A stretch of 64,000 nt of DNA from assembly GCF_000499845.2 (NCBI RefSeq), contig NC_023756.2:37948565-38012564 (forward strand). Direction: 5' to 3'. A program made the translations under genes and the position numbers. Positions within the stretch are counted from its first letter, which is position 1, and every line of letters starts with the position of its first letter. The notes beneath the pieces were generated by a model, which worked only from the letters and a program-made list of their open reading frames with translations, was not told where the DNA came from and did no database searches. This stretch comes from Phaseolus vulgaris (taxonomy: Eukaryota > Streptophyta > Magnoliopsida > Fabales > Fabaceae). Positions 42,790-55,399 of the stretch are shown here, in pieces.

Positions 42790-45269
42790 ATTAACATATT
42801 ACTTTGGTGAGAGAAAGATAAACAACATCTATTCAATTCCCCAATGATGGAAAATGACATAATATTACATGTATACAAGATTTTGTGGAGGGGAACAAAA
42901 TTATTTTAGTGGTCTCTAGGTTCCAAAAGAAACTAGTTTCTGTCACTCCCATCCTCCATTTTGAGAAAAAGAAAATAAAAGGAATAAACACCATTTTTTC
43001 ATGACTTCTTTATTTGGGGAGAGTTCATAGTTTTCACACATTTGACTTTTGGCACTTGACAAGAGGGGTCTACGTTATCTTATGGATAAGCCGCATTATA
43101 AATTGTGCCATTTGCATGTTTGAAACTATTTGACAATTTGACACAGTATAACTTTCCCTGCCAATTCAAACCTTGTGCACATAAATTTATTACAATTATA
43201 TCATTTCATTTCCCTCGAATTCTACATATAACTTTTGTTATCTTTCTAAAAAAGTGAAAAGGACTGTTAAATAGATTCCATGGAAATAGGAGTAAGGGAA
43301 AATTAAGGGGAATAAATAGGATTGAAATTTTAAAAGGATATTTTTAACATAAAATTTTTAAAAGACTATGTAAAAGTGTAATGAATTATTAGATTGTCTT
43401 TAGACTTTTACTATTATGATTTTAATTTATTTATATGACAACAATTTCAAAGATAGGACATTTTGGATATATAAAATTTTAAAAAACTTTATCAATTTTT
43501 AGAAAATATTAAGATTTTACTAAAGTTGATGTCAAATCAATATAATTTTTTAATCCTTTAATAGTTAATTAATTATAACTTTATATCCTTCTATATGAAT
43601 CTTCTATGTATTAGCAATTTAATTTTCTCGTTTCTGTTATTAGATTTGAACAATATATGTACAATGGTGGTCTTTATTTTTATGATAATACTGAAGATAA
43701 AGATTTTTATATTGATTTAGTTTAATTTCATCATAACGATATCATACGTTATGTTGCCTTCAATTAGAGGAGGAAAAGTTTAAAATTCATCTTAAACAAA
43801 AATTTAGCTAATTTGTATATTTTTTTTAACATCAGGAGGGTTGTTATTAGTTACAAAAATCTTTAAAAACTTATTTCTAGCAATTTAATTGAATACCATA
43901 AGAGCATTTACATCATTTAAAAAATTTAATTGAATACTATAAAGTCATTTTTATAAAAAAAAAAATCCTGTAAAATCCTAATCCAATACGTCTGCTGAAA
44001 TAAATTTTTGCACTTCAACTTTTAGTTAAATTAAATGAGTAAATACAATAAGAGAATTTATCAAAAAAATTAATTCGTTTTACTTTCTTAGTTTTTTATT
44101 TATTTTATAAACACTTTTGCAAAAGTTTATTCAAACAATACATTATTTTTCTACAAATGGTCATGACCGTATAAATATTTTTTATTAAGTTTAATCTTTT
44201 TTATTCATAAATGAAGAAACATTTAAACGCATTTATGCTTTCAACATATTAAATACAACAACTTTTTGGTATTCACTTTATAAAGAAACAAAATAATAAT
44301 GATAAAAGATATAATTATATTTTGGTCCTCAAATTAAAATAAATTTAATTATAATCCCTTAAATTAAAAAAAATATAGTTTAGTCTTTCAAATTTGAAAA
44401 AAAATATGAATTTAAAACTTGGATTTATTGTTTGCTAACTAGAAGCAGTTTTTCAAAATATTTTAGTCCCTCAAATTTCATATTTAAAAATAAAATAAGT
44501 GTTTTCTTTAATTTGAGACCACATTTTTAAAATTTAAATTTTTAAACCCAATTTACTTCAAAATTTATTAACTAAAGGCATAATTAGATCTTAATATGAT
44601 AAGGTATGATATGGTAGGACAATACAAAAAGAGAAAACCTAAATATTAAAGATACCTATTAATGTTGTTCTCCTATAGTTTTAGTAACATGGGATGCTTT
44701 TAGTACAATAATAAAAGTTCAAATGTGTGAGGAACAACATTTATGATACCTATGGTACTATATGTAAGTTTGTCCAATGCAGTATTATACACAACCATGT
44801 GTTGATGAAAACAAAATTAAAACAATATTTATAATTTATTTATTATACAATATCAATTACACAAAATTTAAAATATATTATAAATATGAAAATATCCAAG
44901 TAAATATATTATAATAAACCAGAACATGACTCCAATTGTCCTAAAAGTACATAAAGTATAATTTCAAAACTTGAATTTGTGGAAAAGAACGTTAGGCCAA
45001 ATTAGTTGAAGAGATAAAATAGCCGTTGTATCATGAAGAACATCAGACATCAAACATCAAATAAGGACAAACTAAATAAACAGTTCAGGTGGTTCATCAG
45101 TAACACATGGGCACCAAACAAGATTTGAGTTGGTAAAAGTAATGAAAATTTTACATTTGATACACAAATGAATAGCATGTAAAATTTTGTTTACTTTCTG
45201 TGACTTCACAAAGACTAAGCCTTCACAAATTACATTACACAGCATAACTAAGCCTTCACAAAGACTCCC
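42790..45269. other. AT-rich intergenic DNA
   Basis: No coding signal. The last 200-300 bases (45,000-45,269) are probably 3' UTR of the isopeptidase gene on the minus strand. Confidence 0.6.
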
Positions 45270-48200
45270 TCAACTATCGTGTGAAGATGAACTATGTAGC
45301 ATTGCCTTCTCATCATCTCGCTTTGGCGGTAGAGGCATAATTCCATTCTGATCCTCAGCTTCAGAACTGGTGGATGGTTTTGCACCATTAGTGATCATAT
45401 TTTTCAACCAAGCAGTTTGAAATCTTGGGGACCCTCCTCCTCTATTTGAATTGTTAGGGGACTCTGGACCATTCTTAACGTTGTTAGTAACATTATTCGT
45501 AACACCTAAGAGGAACCGGTATGCTACTTTACTTGCTGACACAATCTCGGTTTTAGCTTGCCGGAACTGCAATCACCAGGTATCATCAAAATATGTCAAT
45601 ACTAATAATAAGTAATAACTACTTCACTGAAGTGTTCAAGCCAAAAGAACAAGAGACAGGTTATGATGAGACAATTCCAACAAATAGTATGCACAAGACA
45701 ATAACTTGGTCGATTATGAACTTTGTTTCTTACCCGTAATGCAGTGTTTCCAGCCACTTCCATAGCAGTATCGCCGGCATTCGCAAACCTATTAACCCAA
45801 CCTGTCATGGAAGCTGTAAGAATACAAGGTCGAAGATGAAAAGTAAAGAACAGAAGCAATAATTCACCAGATGGATCATTGCTCAAGACATCTTCACTTT
45901 ACATATAAATTTCAAATGAGAAGTGACAAATTATCTATCAACCCTAATATCCAATAACTCGCAGTTCCTTTGAGTGCACATCATTGCCTTGACTAAACCA
46001 TCTTTCCTAATCCTAACTCCCTATTAATACATATATCTGCAATCCAAGAGCATTTATGCTTTTCAATATAAAATGTAAATTGAACTAAATAGATGTCTTC
46101 TGTATCTACACTGTAAAATTAATAAAAAAGGTGAATTGAACGGAACACGGCTTACAATAAGATAACAATCATATAACTATCTAATTTGAATAAAGTTTCC
46201 TCAAAGATAAGTATTATATTTTATCTGGGAGAAACAGTACTTCAAACACAAACTTTATTGGTAAACTCTAGCATACCGTCAGAAACGAGAAAATGAAAGA
46301 AAGAAAAACACAATTCATAAAGAATGTATTACAGAGGTGACTTCTGCAATACCCACAGAGCTAAGTCCATTTCCACACTACTAATAAAAAGCACAAGAAC
46401 TAAATCCCATCGCTCAACTACCCATCTTAATTCAATAGGGATCACCAATTTCCACTTCTATTTCCCATTTGGCTCCACGGCAATAACTCCCTTATATGTT
46501 TTCTGTTATCTGACTTCCAAACCGAAGGCCCGTAACTAAGTTTCATGGGACTAACCAACTCCCGGGGTCTAACACATACCTTAGAATTTACATTATGGGT
46601 CCAAAATATGACTAGGTCCTCTTTTAGGGAAAAAAAATGAACACTATGTAAGTATCATTTTAGTTAGATATTTACCTGGAAGTTTAGGTACACCAAGCCT
46701 TTCACAGAATTCATCACAGAAGTGATTGCAGTTTTTGGCCAGCAGATCATATGAACTCCCTGGCCACTCTCTACTGAGTTCTCTTAGTATTTGATTCACC
46801 TTCAAACAGGGAAAGTTTGTTTTCCCAAGAACAATGGATTCACGATATGTATACATTGGATTCTTTCCAGAAGGGCAACTAAAAACTCCGGTTCCTTGAT
46901 CACAGAATCCAAATGACCATTCATCCTCATCATAAACCTGTCACAGCAGAACAAACAATCTTACTATGTAACCACAAAATAAAATAAAATAAACAAGTCT
47001 ACCATGTGTCAAGGAAACAAAAGTGTCAATGAAAAATAAAATTTGGGCCAAAAGATGTAAGCAAAAAACATGCGATAAACAACAAAAAAAAAGAATATTG
47101 TGAGGGTAACAATTTCTGCTTAAGCTGGATGATAAAGAAAGCTGCATCACCATATTTCCCAAGTAGAAGTTGGTAAAAAAGAAGACGATTTTCCATCTCA
47201 CACTGACAGATAAGTTCCTTTACTTTAGCCATCGCAAACTGGGAGTGCCAGCCAAAGTAATAACTGAACGATGAAAAGAAATAATTGTATTCTTCATAAT
47301 TTGAAAAGGTAAAGGGAAGTATATAACTACATATTACATACAAAATTAATAAAAATGTTTAGAACTTCCAGTTTTGGTTTACACAAATTTATGCTTGGAA
47401 AGTTGTAGGGTTGGGTGGTATCAGTGCCCAGAGTCATTGTCCCATTGGTTTCAGCATTAATTACGTCTAAAAAACCGTGTCATACTTCCTCCTAAACTCC
47501 TCTAGAATACTGCAATTACACTTCCTTCTGTTAAAATAAAAATACTCAAACTAAGATTTCATATGACTGGATCAAGCCAGCATCCAGATATACCAAAATG
47601 ACTAGTCCATGCCCGAATTAGAGTAAGAGATCCAAGAGATCCTAATGTCAGTCTGTTAATCGTGCCAAAAAATTATATCAACGATTTCCATTATAATAGA
47701 AAGACATACATACACAGTCACGTCTGTTGCAGCCATATCATACATCACACATACTAGCCCGAGTCCATATCTTAATTTTCTATCTTCACTTCAGCATGAT
47801 TACTACTCTCACAACATAACAGTTAACTAGTTACCAACGACATCGGAACCTAAAAAACCACCTTAAACACTTATCTTCCATAAAAATCCAGGGCTGCCCC
47901 AACTTACACAATAAAGATAGAAACAACTAGAAGCAGCATCTAGTATATCTCTAACATACAAGATAACTTCTCAATCCAACAGCAAAAACACAAGCTGAAG
48001 AATGAAAAATATTTATAACTACACCATAGATATACCTGCAAAATAAAAACTCTAATCACAGCTTACATCACTGACAATCACTAAGGCACCAAGTTAATTG
48101 CTGTTTCTCAAATCTCAAATACACTGCTTCATGCAAACAACATCCAAACTAAATGAAATTCCAAAGCTAGCAGTAGAGTCCCACATTGGAGAAATACACT

Positions 48201-48473
48201 CACCCAATCAACATTTGCTTACACCAATCAAGTTCCCCATAACACACAAGCAAAACAAAACCTAGATCGAATCAAAAGTGAAACTCAAACAATAACAAAC
48301 AGAACATGAATTTCTACAAGTTAGGTTAAGAACAAGACCTGCACGGCGCTGTGGAAGATGCCACCGAGACCAATCCCATCCTTGAAGATCTTGTTGATCT
48401 GAACAATGGTGTTGTTGGTTTTCTCCGATCCACTATTCGTCACATCGTATATATGCAGTACTACATCCGTCAT
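45270..48473 (-). CDS. PPPDE (DeSI-like) cysteine isopeptidase, four exons
   Basis: Read as complement(join(45270..45566,45734..45801,46676..46937,48339..48473)), 253 aa. All introns are GT-AG, and exon phases fit exactly. Exon 1 gives MTDVVLHIYDVTNSGSEKTN, whose His (HIYDVTN) is the first catalytic residue. Exon 2 carries FGFCDQGTGVFSCPSG and the catalytic Cys in LLAKNCNHFCDEFCERLG. Exon 3 encodes a small WVNRFANAGDTAMEVAGN segment. Exon 4 is a polar Asn/Ser-rich tail (NNVTNNVKNGPESPNNSNRG). The PPPDE fold is a papain-like deSUMOylating or deubiquitinating isopeptidase; plant members such as At4g17486 are the nearest type known to me. Intron 1 is long (1,401 bases). The 5' UTR and promoter lie above 48,473, with a pyrimidine-rich CTCTCTCTCT near 48,550. 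Confidence 0.9.
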
Positions 48474-49691
48474 CTTTCCCTTTCACACCAGCCACCCGCA
48501 ACAACAACAAAACAAAACCCAAACTTTCCACAACCCCACTTCACCTTTCTCTCTCTAAACGCTATTCACCTATCTGGGTCTCTCTAAATAATTCGAGAAT
48601 CAACAACAACAACGACAACTGCAATAACGGGTGTTGTTGTTCCTCTCCCTCTTCGTAAATTGAACCGAGATTCGGCCTCGGGATCCTGGAAAACCCTCCA
48701 ATTTCACCATCCAAATTTTCTCTTCAGAATAGAAAGATTTTCGGGTTTCTCTCGTGGATTTATTATATTCTAGAAGGAGGGAACACAACAAAGAGACTGT
48801 GTATGAGAGAGACCAAAGCTACAAAAATGAACAACAACAAAATCAGAAGGGAAAAGAAAAGGAAAAGGGACTGTCGAAAAGACTCTTTTGCCCCTCTAAA
48901 TTCATTAAATTATGGGAAACCCTATTTTCTTTACAGCTGGCTGCCACTGTGGGATGTGTTTGGTTAATGATCAGTGAGAGAGTTGGAATTTGTGGGCTCC
49001 ATCAGTCATGCACGCCATTATTAACGGTCACACAAACGGGCCGCTGGTGACTCGAAATGACGAATTTACCCTCTCTTTCTTCAGTTACAAATTTCGAGTC
49101 CTTTGCCCTAATATAATGGACTGTTCCGTCAATTAAGAGATGGCGCAATGTGTGGATCCTTATATAAATAATAACAACAATAATTACTAATTATTAATGA
49201 AACATGTGTTTCGTATTTTTATTATATTAAATTTAATATATTAAAATTTAGATAATTTATTTCGTCATGTATTGATCAATATAAAAAATAAGATATTAAA
49301 TACTATGATGAATTAATGTACATCTAAAATTAATTATTATTGCACTTTTATTATCTGTACTGATTTATAAAAAAAAAGTAAAATTAATTTATATATTTTT
49401 ACGAATTACTCTTCCCTTTAAAAAATTTACTCAATTCATTACTATTTGTTAAACTTTAATATATGTTATTAGTTTCTTTTAATATCTTCAACGTCAAAAT
49501 AAATACTCTAAAAACATAAGTTTACTCTAAAAATTCGAATTTTGATTAGAAATAATAATGGTGTGGGTCGATATAGGTTTTCATGTAAAAAAACTCATAC
49601 GTGTGTGTAAACTCTTGAATACTTATTGTAATAGTTACTCAAATTTATAAAAAAAATGTTTATTAAAATTCATGTATATTTGAAAAAACAA

Positions 49692-49750
<59 letters not shown>

Positions 49751-52700
49751 AATTACATCGATGTAATCACGAAGATGATATATATTTACAATTAAAACTA
49801 TTTGAAACTTCATTTATTTATTTATATATTCATTTTAATAAAAAAAAAGTAAAACATAAATCTAAAATATTAATTTGATTACAAATTAATGTATTTAATT
49901 ATAACAGTATAAATTTAAATAAAATCTGTCTCTTTAAAATACAAATAAAAAAACTGCATTATGTAAAAACAAAACAAGATATAAAATAATTTCTTTTGGT
50001 ATTTTTCTCTTTAACAATTTCACTTCGTTTTCGCAATATTAAGACCCTAATAAAATATTTCTTTATTTCGTTATATTATACCTTTAGTTGTTGACCATTT
50101 TAAAAAGAGTTAACAATTCGCTATTAATGAAGCGAGTAATATTTATTCATTAATTTTTAAAAATAATTAATTTAATATTTCCCCTTTGTGATAATTGCTT
50201 TTTTTTGGAAAGTTTAATCTATTGCATAATAGTTACATTATATTACGAGATAAAGATGTAATTGTATACAAACAACAACAAAGTTATTGCATTTTTCTCA
50301 ATTTTATACAAATAATAGTAAAATTATTATATTAATAACCTATTATTGTAAATATATATAAAAAAAAAAAATCATGTAAATGGATTTCATGTAACTTCAA
50401 TATACCCATGTAGAGTTGAATGCTGAGCAGGTAATTAATGTTGAAGATTCTGTGTAGTTAAACTTGGAATTCTCACACTTGTACTTAAGACCACTAAGAA
50501 GATAAATTTTAATTTTGGAATTTTTTTTAAAATATCTTACATCAATTAAAAATAAAAACATTTTATAATTAATAAAAATAATGTTTAATATATAAGTGAA
50601 TGTAAATTTATTTTTATCTGTCAATTTTATAAAACTATATTAGATTTATAATTTACTTATTGATATTATGTAGAAAGTGAAAGTTTCTTGATCTTCTTAG
50701 GTCACCCAATTTTAGGTTTGTCAAAGCATATTTCATTGAGTTAATGGTTTATTCTTTTAACTTGTAATCCATGCAATAAAGAAAATACCAAATGTAATGT
50801 AATAGGGACATGAAATTTTGCTCCACCAAAATTTTGAGTTGATAAATGATTGTCCAATTTAACATGGGTTCCTGTTCTTTCCAAATAAAGTGTGTAGATT
50901 AAGAGCATTTCACGTTTGGGAGACTTCTTTTCCCAAAACTTGAGCTAATTTCAGAAAAAAGCTTGTTTTTATGATAAGCAACGTGTCTGTTACAAAGAGT
51001 TTGAAAAGGTTGGACATGCACCCAAACATGCCATTATATAATTGAACCAAACTCATTCTTAGGCATGACACAACTTTTTCTTCAGAGACTTCTAGTGACG
51101 TGCCCACTTGTAATGTCTTGTCACCATATTCAGAGTATCTAATTTCCATGTATAAGAACAACACAGGTTCCATCAGACAAATAAATTTTTATTGCTCAAG
51201 AAGCAGTAAGAAGCACAGAGAAACATGTCTCAAATAAACAAGTGGACCACGGCATTGCAAACTACTATTTCCTCCACATTGCAAAAGCCAGCAGCAATGC
51301 GCACAGTGTATTTGCCTTTTTGACTGAGAGAGCTCAGAAGTCCATACAGAGAATAACCTCTTGAGAGGTGGCAAAGGCAAAAATGGTGGAAGCCAATTTT
51401 GTTCATGTGGGTGGTCCTACTTGATTAGGAATCTTATTTTTAATAGGTTGGACCTTTGATTGCGGGTAATAGTAATTCATGTAGCCATTTGTGTGTGTTT
51501 GTGTAAATTCTTCCATGCATCATTTCAACCTTACCTGAAAAGATCCTTCTCTTTCTGTAGAATAGTAGTGGAGTGAGAAGAAAATGTGAGCAGGGCTATA
51601 AGTTCAACAAAATCTAGAATTGAGTAAGTATTCTTTGACCCTTTTACCTGGAAAGGAGATTCTACATATTCTTCAAGTGAAATACACAGGCGGTTGTTGA
51701 ATGAGTTCGATTGATCTGATCTGACAAATGTGAACATGTTCTTTAGCTGGTACATATCTTCTCATATATTCTTGCTCGACAAATATTCGGGGAAAAAGAA
51801 CAAGAAATGACACAATAGCACGTGAAATGTAGATGCAGCTTTGAGGTATATATTCCTATAAAAGAGTCTGGTTGGATGAACCTACAGCATCTCTTAGGAA
51901 ATAACTTACTTGAGTTACAACTGATCCGTAAAACACAAGAATGGATTGTATTTTCATGATTATCTGGGAAGGTAGCCTTGAAAACAGTTTCTTTTACACA
52001 GACAATAGAAATTCATTCCATCGCCACATTATCATATTAATTACAATGATGTGTCAGTGTCAGTATGATGAATTCTCATTGAATGCTTCTGTAAAAAATA
52101 TGGCCATTAAGTTTAGCATTTGATCTTTGTTACCCTCATTCATCCAAATAGAAGTTAAATTTCAAACACAAAAAAGGTGGATTTTCAAGCATTTTCTCTG
52201 CTTCAAGCTGAAATCCATGAGGGAGTGTGTTAAGTTTAAAAACCATTCATGTGCTTTTGCATTATCTTGGTCAGAGGATAAAACAATGACACAAGATTGC
52301 CTACTTATCCTCTCACAATGGTGAAAGCAATATATATGAAGAACATGGTGCATTTTATTTTCTCAAATGAGTTCATAACAGGCCAAAATAAGTAAATAAC
52401 AGAATTTTTTAACTACGATAACTATTTTACTTCATGCAGCATCATTAAGATCAACTTCATTTGTCAAATAAAAATTAATAATTGGATAAACTTATAAACA
52501 TGCAACTTATACCTAATTCATCTCTTCATAAAAACAGAACGGTTACATAACATTTGCATCCCTTCAATGCCAGACATCATGAAAATAAAGATTATGCAAA
52601 TATACGTCAGAAACTATGAATGAGTCTTGCTTATCACTGCCTTCCATATGCAAATGTTAATATTGGTATGGGTGCAGTTTTCTTTAACAGAAGAAAAATT

Positions 52701-52809
52701 ATACAGAAAAGAATTATCAAAGCACGGGTACACCGTGGTACCTCTATTTCCATGTGAGCCTTTCTATACATGATCAAGTGTTGCCTCTATTTGCATAACA
52801 TTTCTATCT
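48474..52809. other. Intergenic DNA: promoter of the isopeptidase gene, AT-rich spacer and receptor-kinase 3' flank
   Basis: 48,474-48,850 is richer in C/T and is likely 5' UTR and promoter. 49,140-50,700 is AT-rich with a compound AT/GT microsatellite. 50,700-52,800 is ordinary intergenic sequence with short ORFs and no recognised gene; 52,500-52,809 may be 3' UTR of the kinase gene. Confidence 0.6.
49694..49750. repeat. Compound (AT)n(GT)n microsatellite
   Basis: About 19 AT units pass directly into about 8 GT units. Confidence 0.95.
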
Positions 52810-55314
52810 CTATCTACCTTCACTCTTCATTAGTTGAGAAAAAACTTCAGTGGCGCTTATGTCTGAATAACCATTATCATTATCTCCCTCTCTTCTTATG
52901 TTGGTAGAAGGACTCCCAGGAGTTATTGTAGTTGTCACATTCAATGTTTCCTGAGCACTGCTATCATCATATGGCTCCTCTTCTTGGTCACTTTCTTGGA
53001 GCTGAAGTGCATATTCCAAATTCCACAATACAGCACCTATAGTTGGCCTATCAACACCATATTCAGCCAAACATTTCTCTGCTGTTTCACCAAATTTCTT
53101 CAACGAGCTTTGCTTTATCTTCCCAACAAGATAAGGATCAATAATATGTTCCAGCATTCCTTTTTTCTGCCATTCAAGTACCCATTCGGCTAAGTTCACT
53201 TGTTCCCTGTCAAGTTGTGGATCAACAGCAGATCTGGCACAAAGAACCTCAAAAAGCACAACCCCAAATGAGTAAACATCTGACTTATCCGTAAGCTGCT
53301 GCCTTCGGAAATACTCCGGATCAAGATAACCGAAACTTCCTTTCACACCAGTACTCACATGGGTTTCATCGAGACAAGGTCCTGATCTTGAAAGACCAAA
53401 ATCAGCAACCTTGGCGACATAGTTTTCATCCAGCAAAATATTGGTTGATTTGATGTCACGGTGTATGATTCCTTGCGCGAAACCGGTGTGTAGATAGTGG
53501 AGACCTCTAGCAGCACCAATGCATATCTCAAGCCGCTGCTTCCAAGACAAAGGTGCATGTCCTGCTGACCCATATAGATGCTTTTTAAGTGGACCCTTTT
53601 CAACATACTCATAAACTAGTATCATCTCTGAATTTTCTTCACAATATCCAACTAGTGAAACAAGATGGCGATGGCGAATTTTGGATAAGATTGTTATTTC
53701 AGTCTGGAATTCTGGAAGGCCTTGTCTTGATCCAGGCATGCCTCTCTTCACTGCAACCTTCACATTGTCTTTGAGCACTCCTTTGTAAACCATACCAAAC
53801 CCACCAGATCCTATAATTAGACTCCTATCAAAATTATTTGTGGCTAATTGTATATCAGCAAAAGGGATTCTCAATCCAAAATAACCATAAGAACCAGGAG
53901 AGGGAAAAGCTGTTCCTTCAGACATTCTACTAAGTGAACTCCCTCCAAACACACGTAAAGGCGTCCATCCTACACTTTCCATTGTTCTTTGTTTTGGTTT
54001 CTTTTTCTTCTTCTTCTTCCTGCATTTGAGAGCAAGCACAAAAGCAGATATAACTAAAAGCAAAACAACAGTACCACCACCAGCAATTGAACCCACCAAT
54101 ATCCACAACCTCTTCTTCCCAGGAACAACACGTGAGTCCACAACATTCACCAGCTTCATTATCTCTGCCCCATTCAAAATGGCATTCATCCCCCTAGAAG
54201 CGCTCAGTTCAGAAGGGCCAACACTTATTCGCATAACACCTGAATCATCAGAATCTGCAACAAAATCTACATAGACCGGAGATGCAAGCACGTGGACTGT
54301 AAGAGATGACAAATCCAGATCCTTGTATGCAGAATACCCGTTGATATACACATCAAAGTAGAGCAAATTAAGAACAGGACTAACAATATCACAGAAATGC
54401 AACCGAACTAAGTGTCGAACACCACCTGGAGCCACTGGAAAATCCCAGGTTATGTTGAACTGTGAGGCTATAATGGTGTGATCCTTATCCATTTCCTGAG
54501 CAGTCATATAAACACTATCTGGCGCGATCTCCCGAGTGGCGCCTCCTTTCTGGTAATTTGGTGTGTGAGTGCTCACCACTGGCTTAGCAGCATCCTTAGA
54601 AACCAGAAATTCCTCATCAGGAATCCATGTCCTCCAAAGGGTGTCATTAAAAGCAGTTACTTTCACACCCCCAACATTAATCCTATGGACAGTTTCCAAA
54701 ACCTGGGATGAAAGGTTCTTGTACTCTACCACACCAAAAGGACCAACCAACCTAGTTCCATAATCTAAAACAAAATCAACAGGAGCAGTAAACACCTCCA
54801 TAGCATTGACAAAGGCAAAACCTGAATTGCCTTCAGGTCTAAACACTATTTCAAGCAAATTTGACTCTATCTTCAGAATAAACTCCTTAAACAGCACACC
54901 ATTACTTGGCTTGAAATTTGTAAGCACCAAATTACCATCAACCAAGACACTGAAGTTAGCAGATTTTGGATCAAACCCTTGAGCCTTAAAAGGTGAGAAA
55001 TGAAAACGAACCAAGTGGGTGCCATGCTTCTTCATGTTGAACCTGTAGCTTCCTGTGCTGGGAAAAACTCTTGCAGTGTGATACAAAATGGGCAAATCTG
55101 GAGGAGGGTTTTGGTTGGTGAGAGAAATGGATTTGTCACCAGAGAGAAAACTTGAGCCTTGGTTGGTGGAATCACCCGTGAAGATGCGGTTGAAGAGAGA
55201 AGCATTGTTCTGTGACCCACAGCTAAGAAGGTAGTTATCTATGGGAGTGAAAGAGGATGAACAAGGAATGCAAAGGAGAAGAATGAGATGTATAATTAGC
55301 TTTTGAGTCTTCAT
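52810..55314 (-). CDS. CrRLK1L malectin-like receptor-like kinase
   Basis: 834 aa, intronless, ATG at 55,314. Signal peptide is residues 1-21 (LIIHLILLLCIPCSSS). The malectin-like ectodomain spans about 22-385 (YLLSCGS, ARVFPSTGSYRF, LVRLHFCDIVSPVLNLLYF, GMNAILNGAEIMK). A transmembrane helix lies at about 404-429, followed by a run of seven lysines. Kinase domain is about 499-770: glycine loop GSGGFG 502-507, VAVKR with Lys 523, HRDIKSTN with Asp 620, DFG 638-640, and activation segment STGVKGSFGYLDPEY. All catalytic residues are present, so an active Ser/Thr kinase is predicted. It resembles Arabidopsis At5g24010 closely. Members sense cell-wall state or RALF peptides at the plasma membrane; this member's ligand is not known to me. 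Confidence 0.95.
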   Translation of the reverse strand: MKTQKLIIHLILLLCIPCSSSFTPIDNYLLSCGSQNNASLFNRIFTGDSTNQGSSFLSGDKSISLTNQNPPPDLPILYHTARVFPSTGSYRFNMKKHGTHLVRFHFSPFKAQGFDPKSANFSVLVDGNLVLTNFKPSNGVLFKEFILKIESNLLEIVFRPEGNSGFAFVNAMEVFTAPVDFVLDYGTRLVGPFGVVEYKNLSSQVLETVHRINVGGVKVTAFNDTLWRTWIPDEEFLVSKDAAKPVVSTHTPNYQKGGATREIAPDSVYMTAQEMDKDHTIIASQFNITWDFPVAPGGVRHLVRLHFCDIVSPVLNLLYFDVYINGYSAYKDLDLSSLTVHVLASPVYVDFVADSDDSGVMRISVGPSELSASRGMNAILNGAEIMKLVNVVDSRVVPGKKRLWILVGSIAGGGTVVLLLVISAFVLALKCRKKKKKKKPKQRTMESVGWTPLRVFGGSSLSRMSEGTAFPSPGSYGYFGLRIPFADIQLATNNFDRSLIIGSGGFGMVYKGVLKDNVKVAVKRGMPGSRQGLPEFQTEITILSKIRHRHLVSLVGYCEENSEMILVYEYVEKGPLKKHLYGSAGHAPLSWKQRLEICIGAARGLHYLHTGFAQGIIHRDIKSTNILLDENYVAKVADFGLSRSGPCLDETHVSTGVKGSFGYLDPEYFRRQQLTDKSDVYSFGVVLFEVLCARSAVDPQLDREQVNLAEWVLEWQKKGMLEHIIDPYLVGKIKQSSLKKFGETAEKCLAEYGVDRPTIGAVLWNLEYALQLQESDQEEEPYDDSSAQETLNVTTTITPGSPSTNIRREGDNDNGYSDISATEVFSQLMKSEGR

Positions 55315-55391
55315 GGAAAAATGAGGATATGATCCTTGGGGAATTTGAAGCTCACATGGAAGTAGAAACTATGAAAGATTTGCAGTGAAGG

Positions 55392-55399
55392 CTTATATA
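55392..55399 (-). promoter_or_regulatory. TATA box of the receptor kinase gene
   Basis: The minus strand reads CTATATAAGC, 78 bases upstream of the ATG. Confidence 0.6.

Noticed and set aside
45602..45886. Minus-strand ORF starting upstream of exon 3 of the isopeptidase gene as a separate gene
   Set aside because: It is intron read-through around exon 3; splice sites and phase fit the four-exon model exactly.
48754..49050. 98-codon plus-strand ORF upstream of the isopeptidase gene
   Set aside because: It overlaps the likely promoter and 5' UTR, is low in complexity (KEKEKG) and has no domain.
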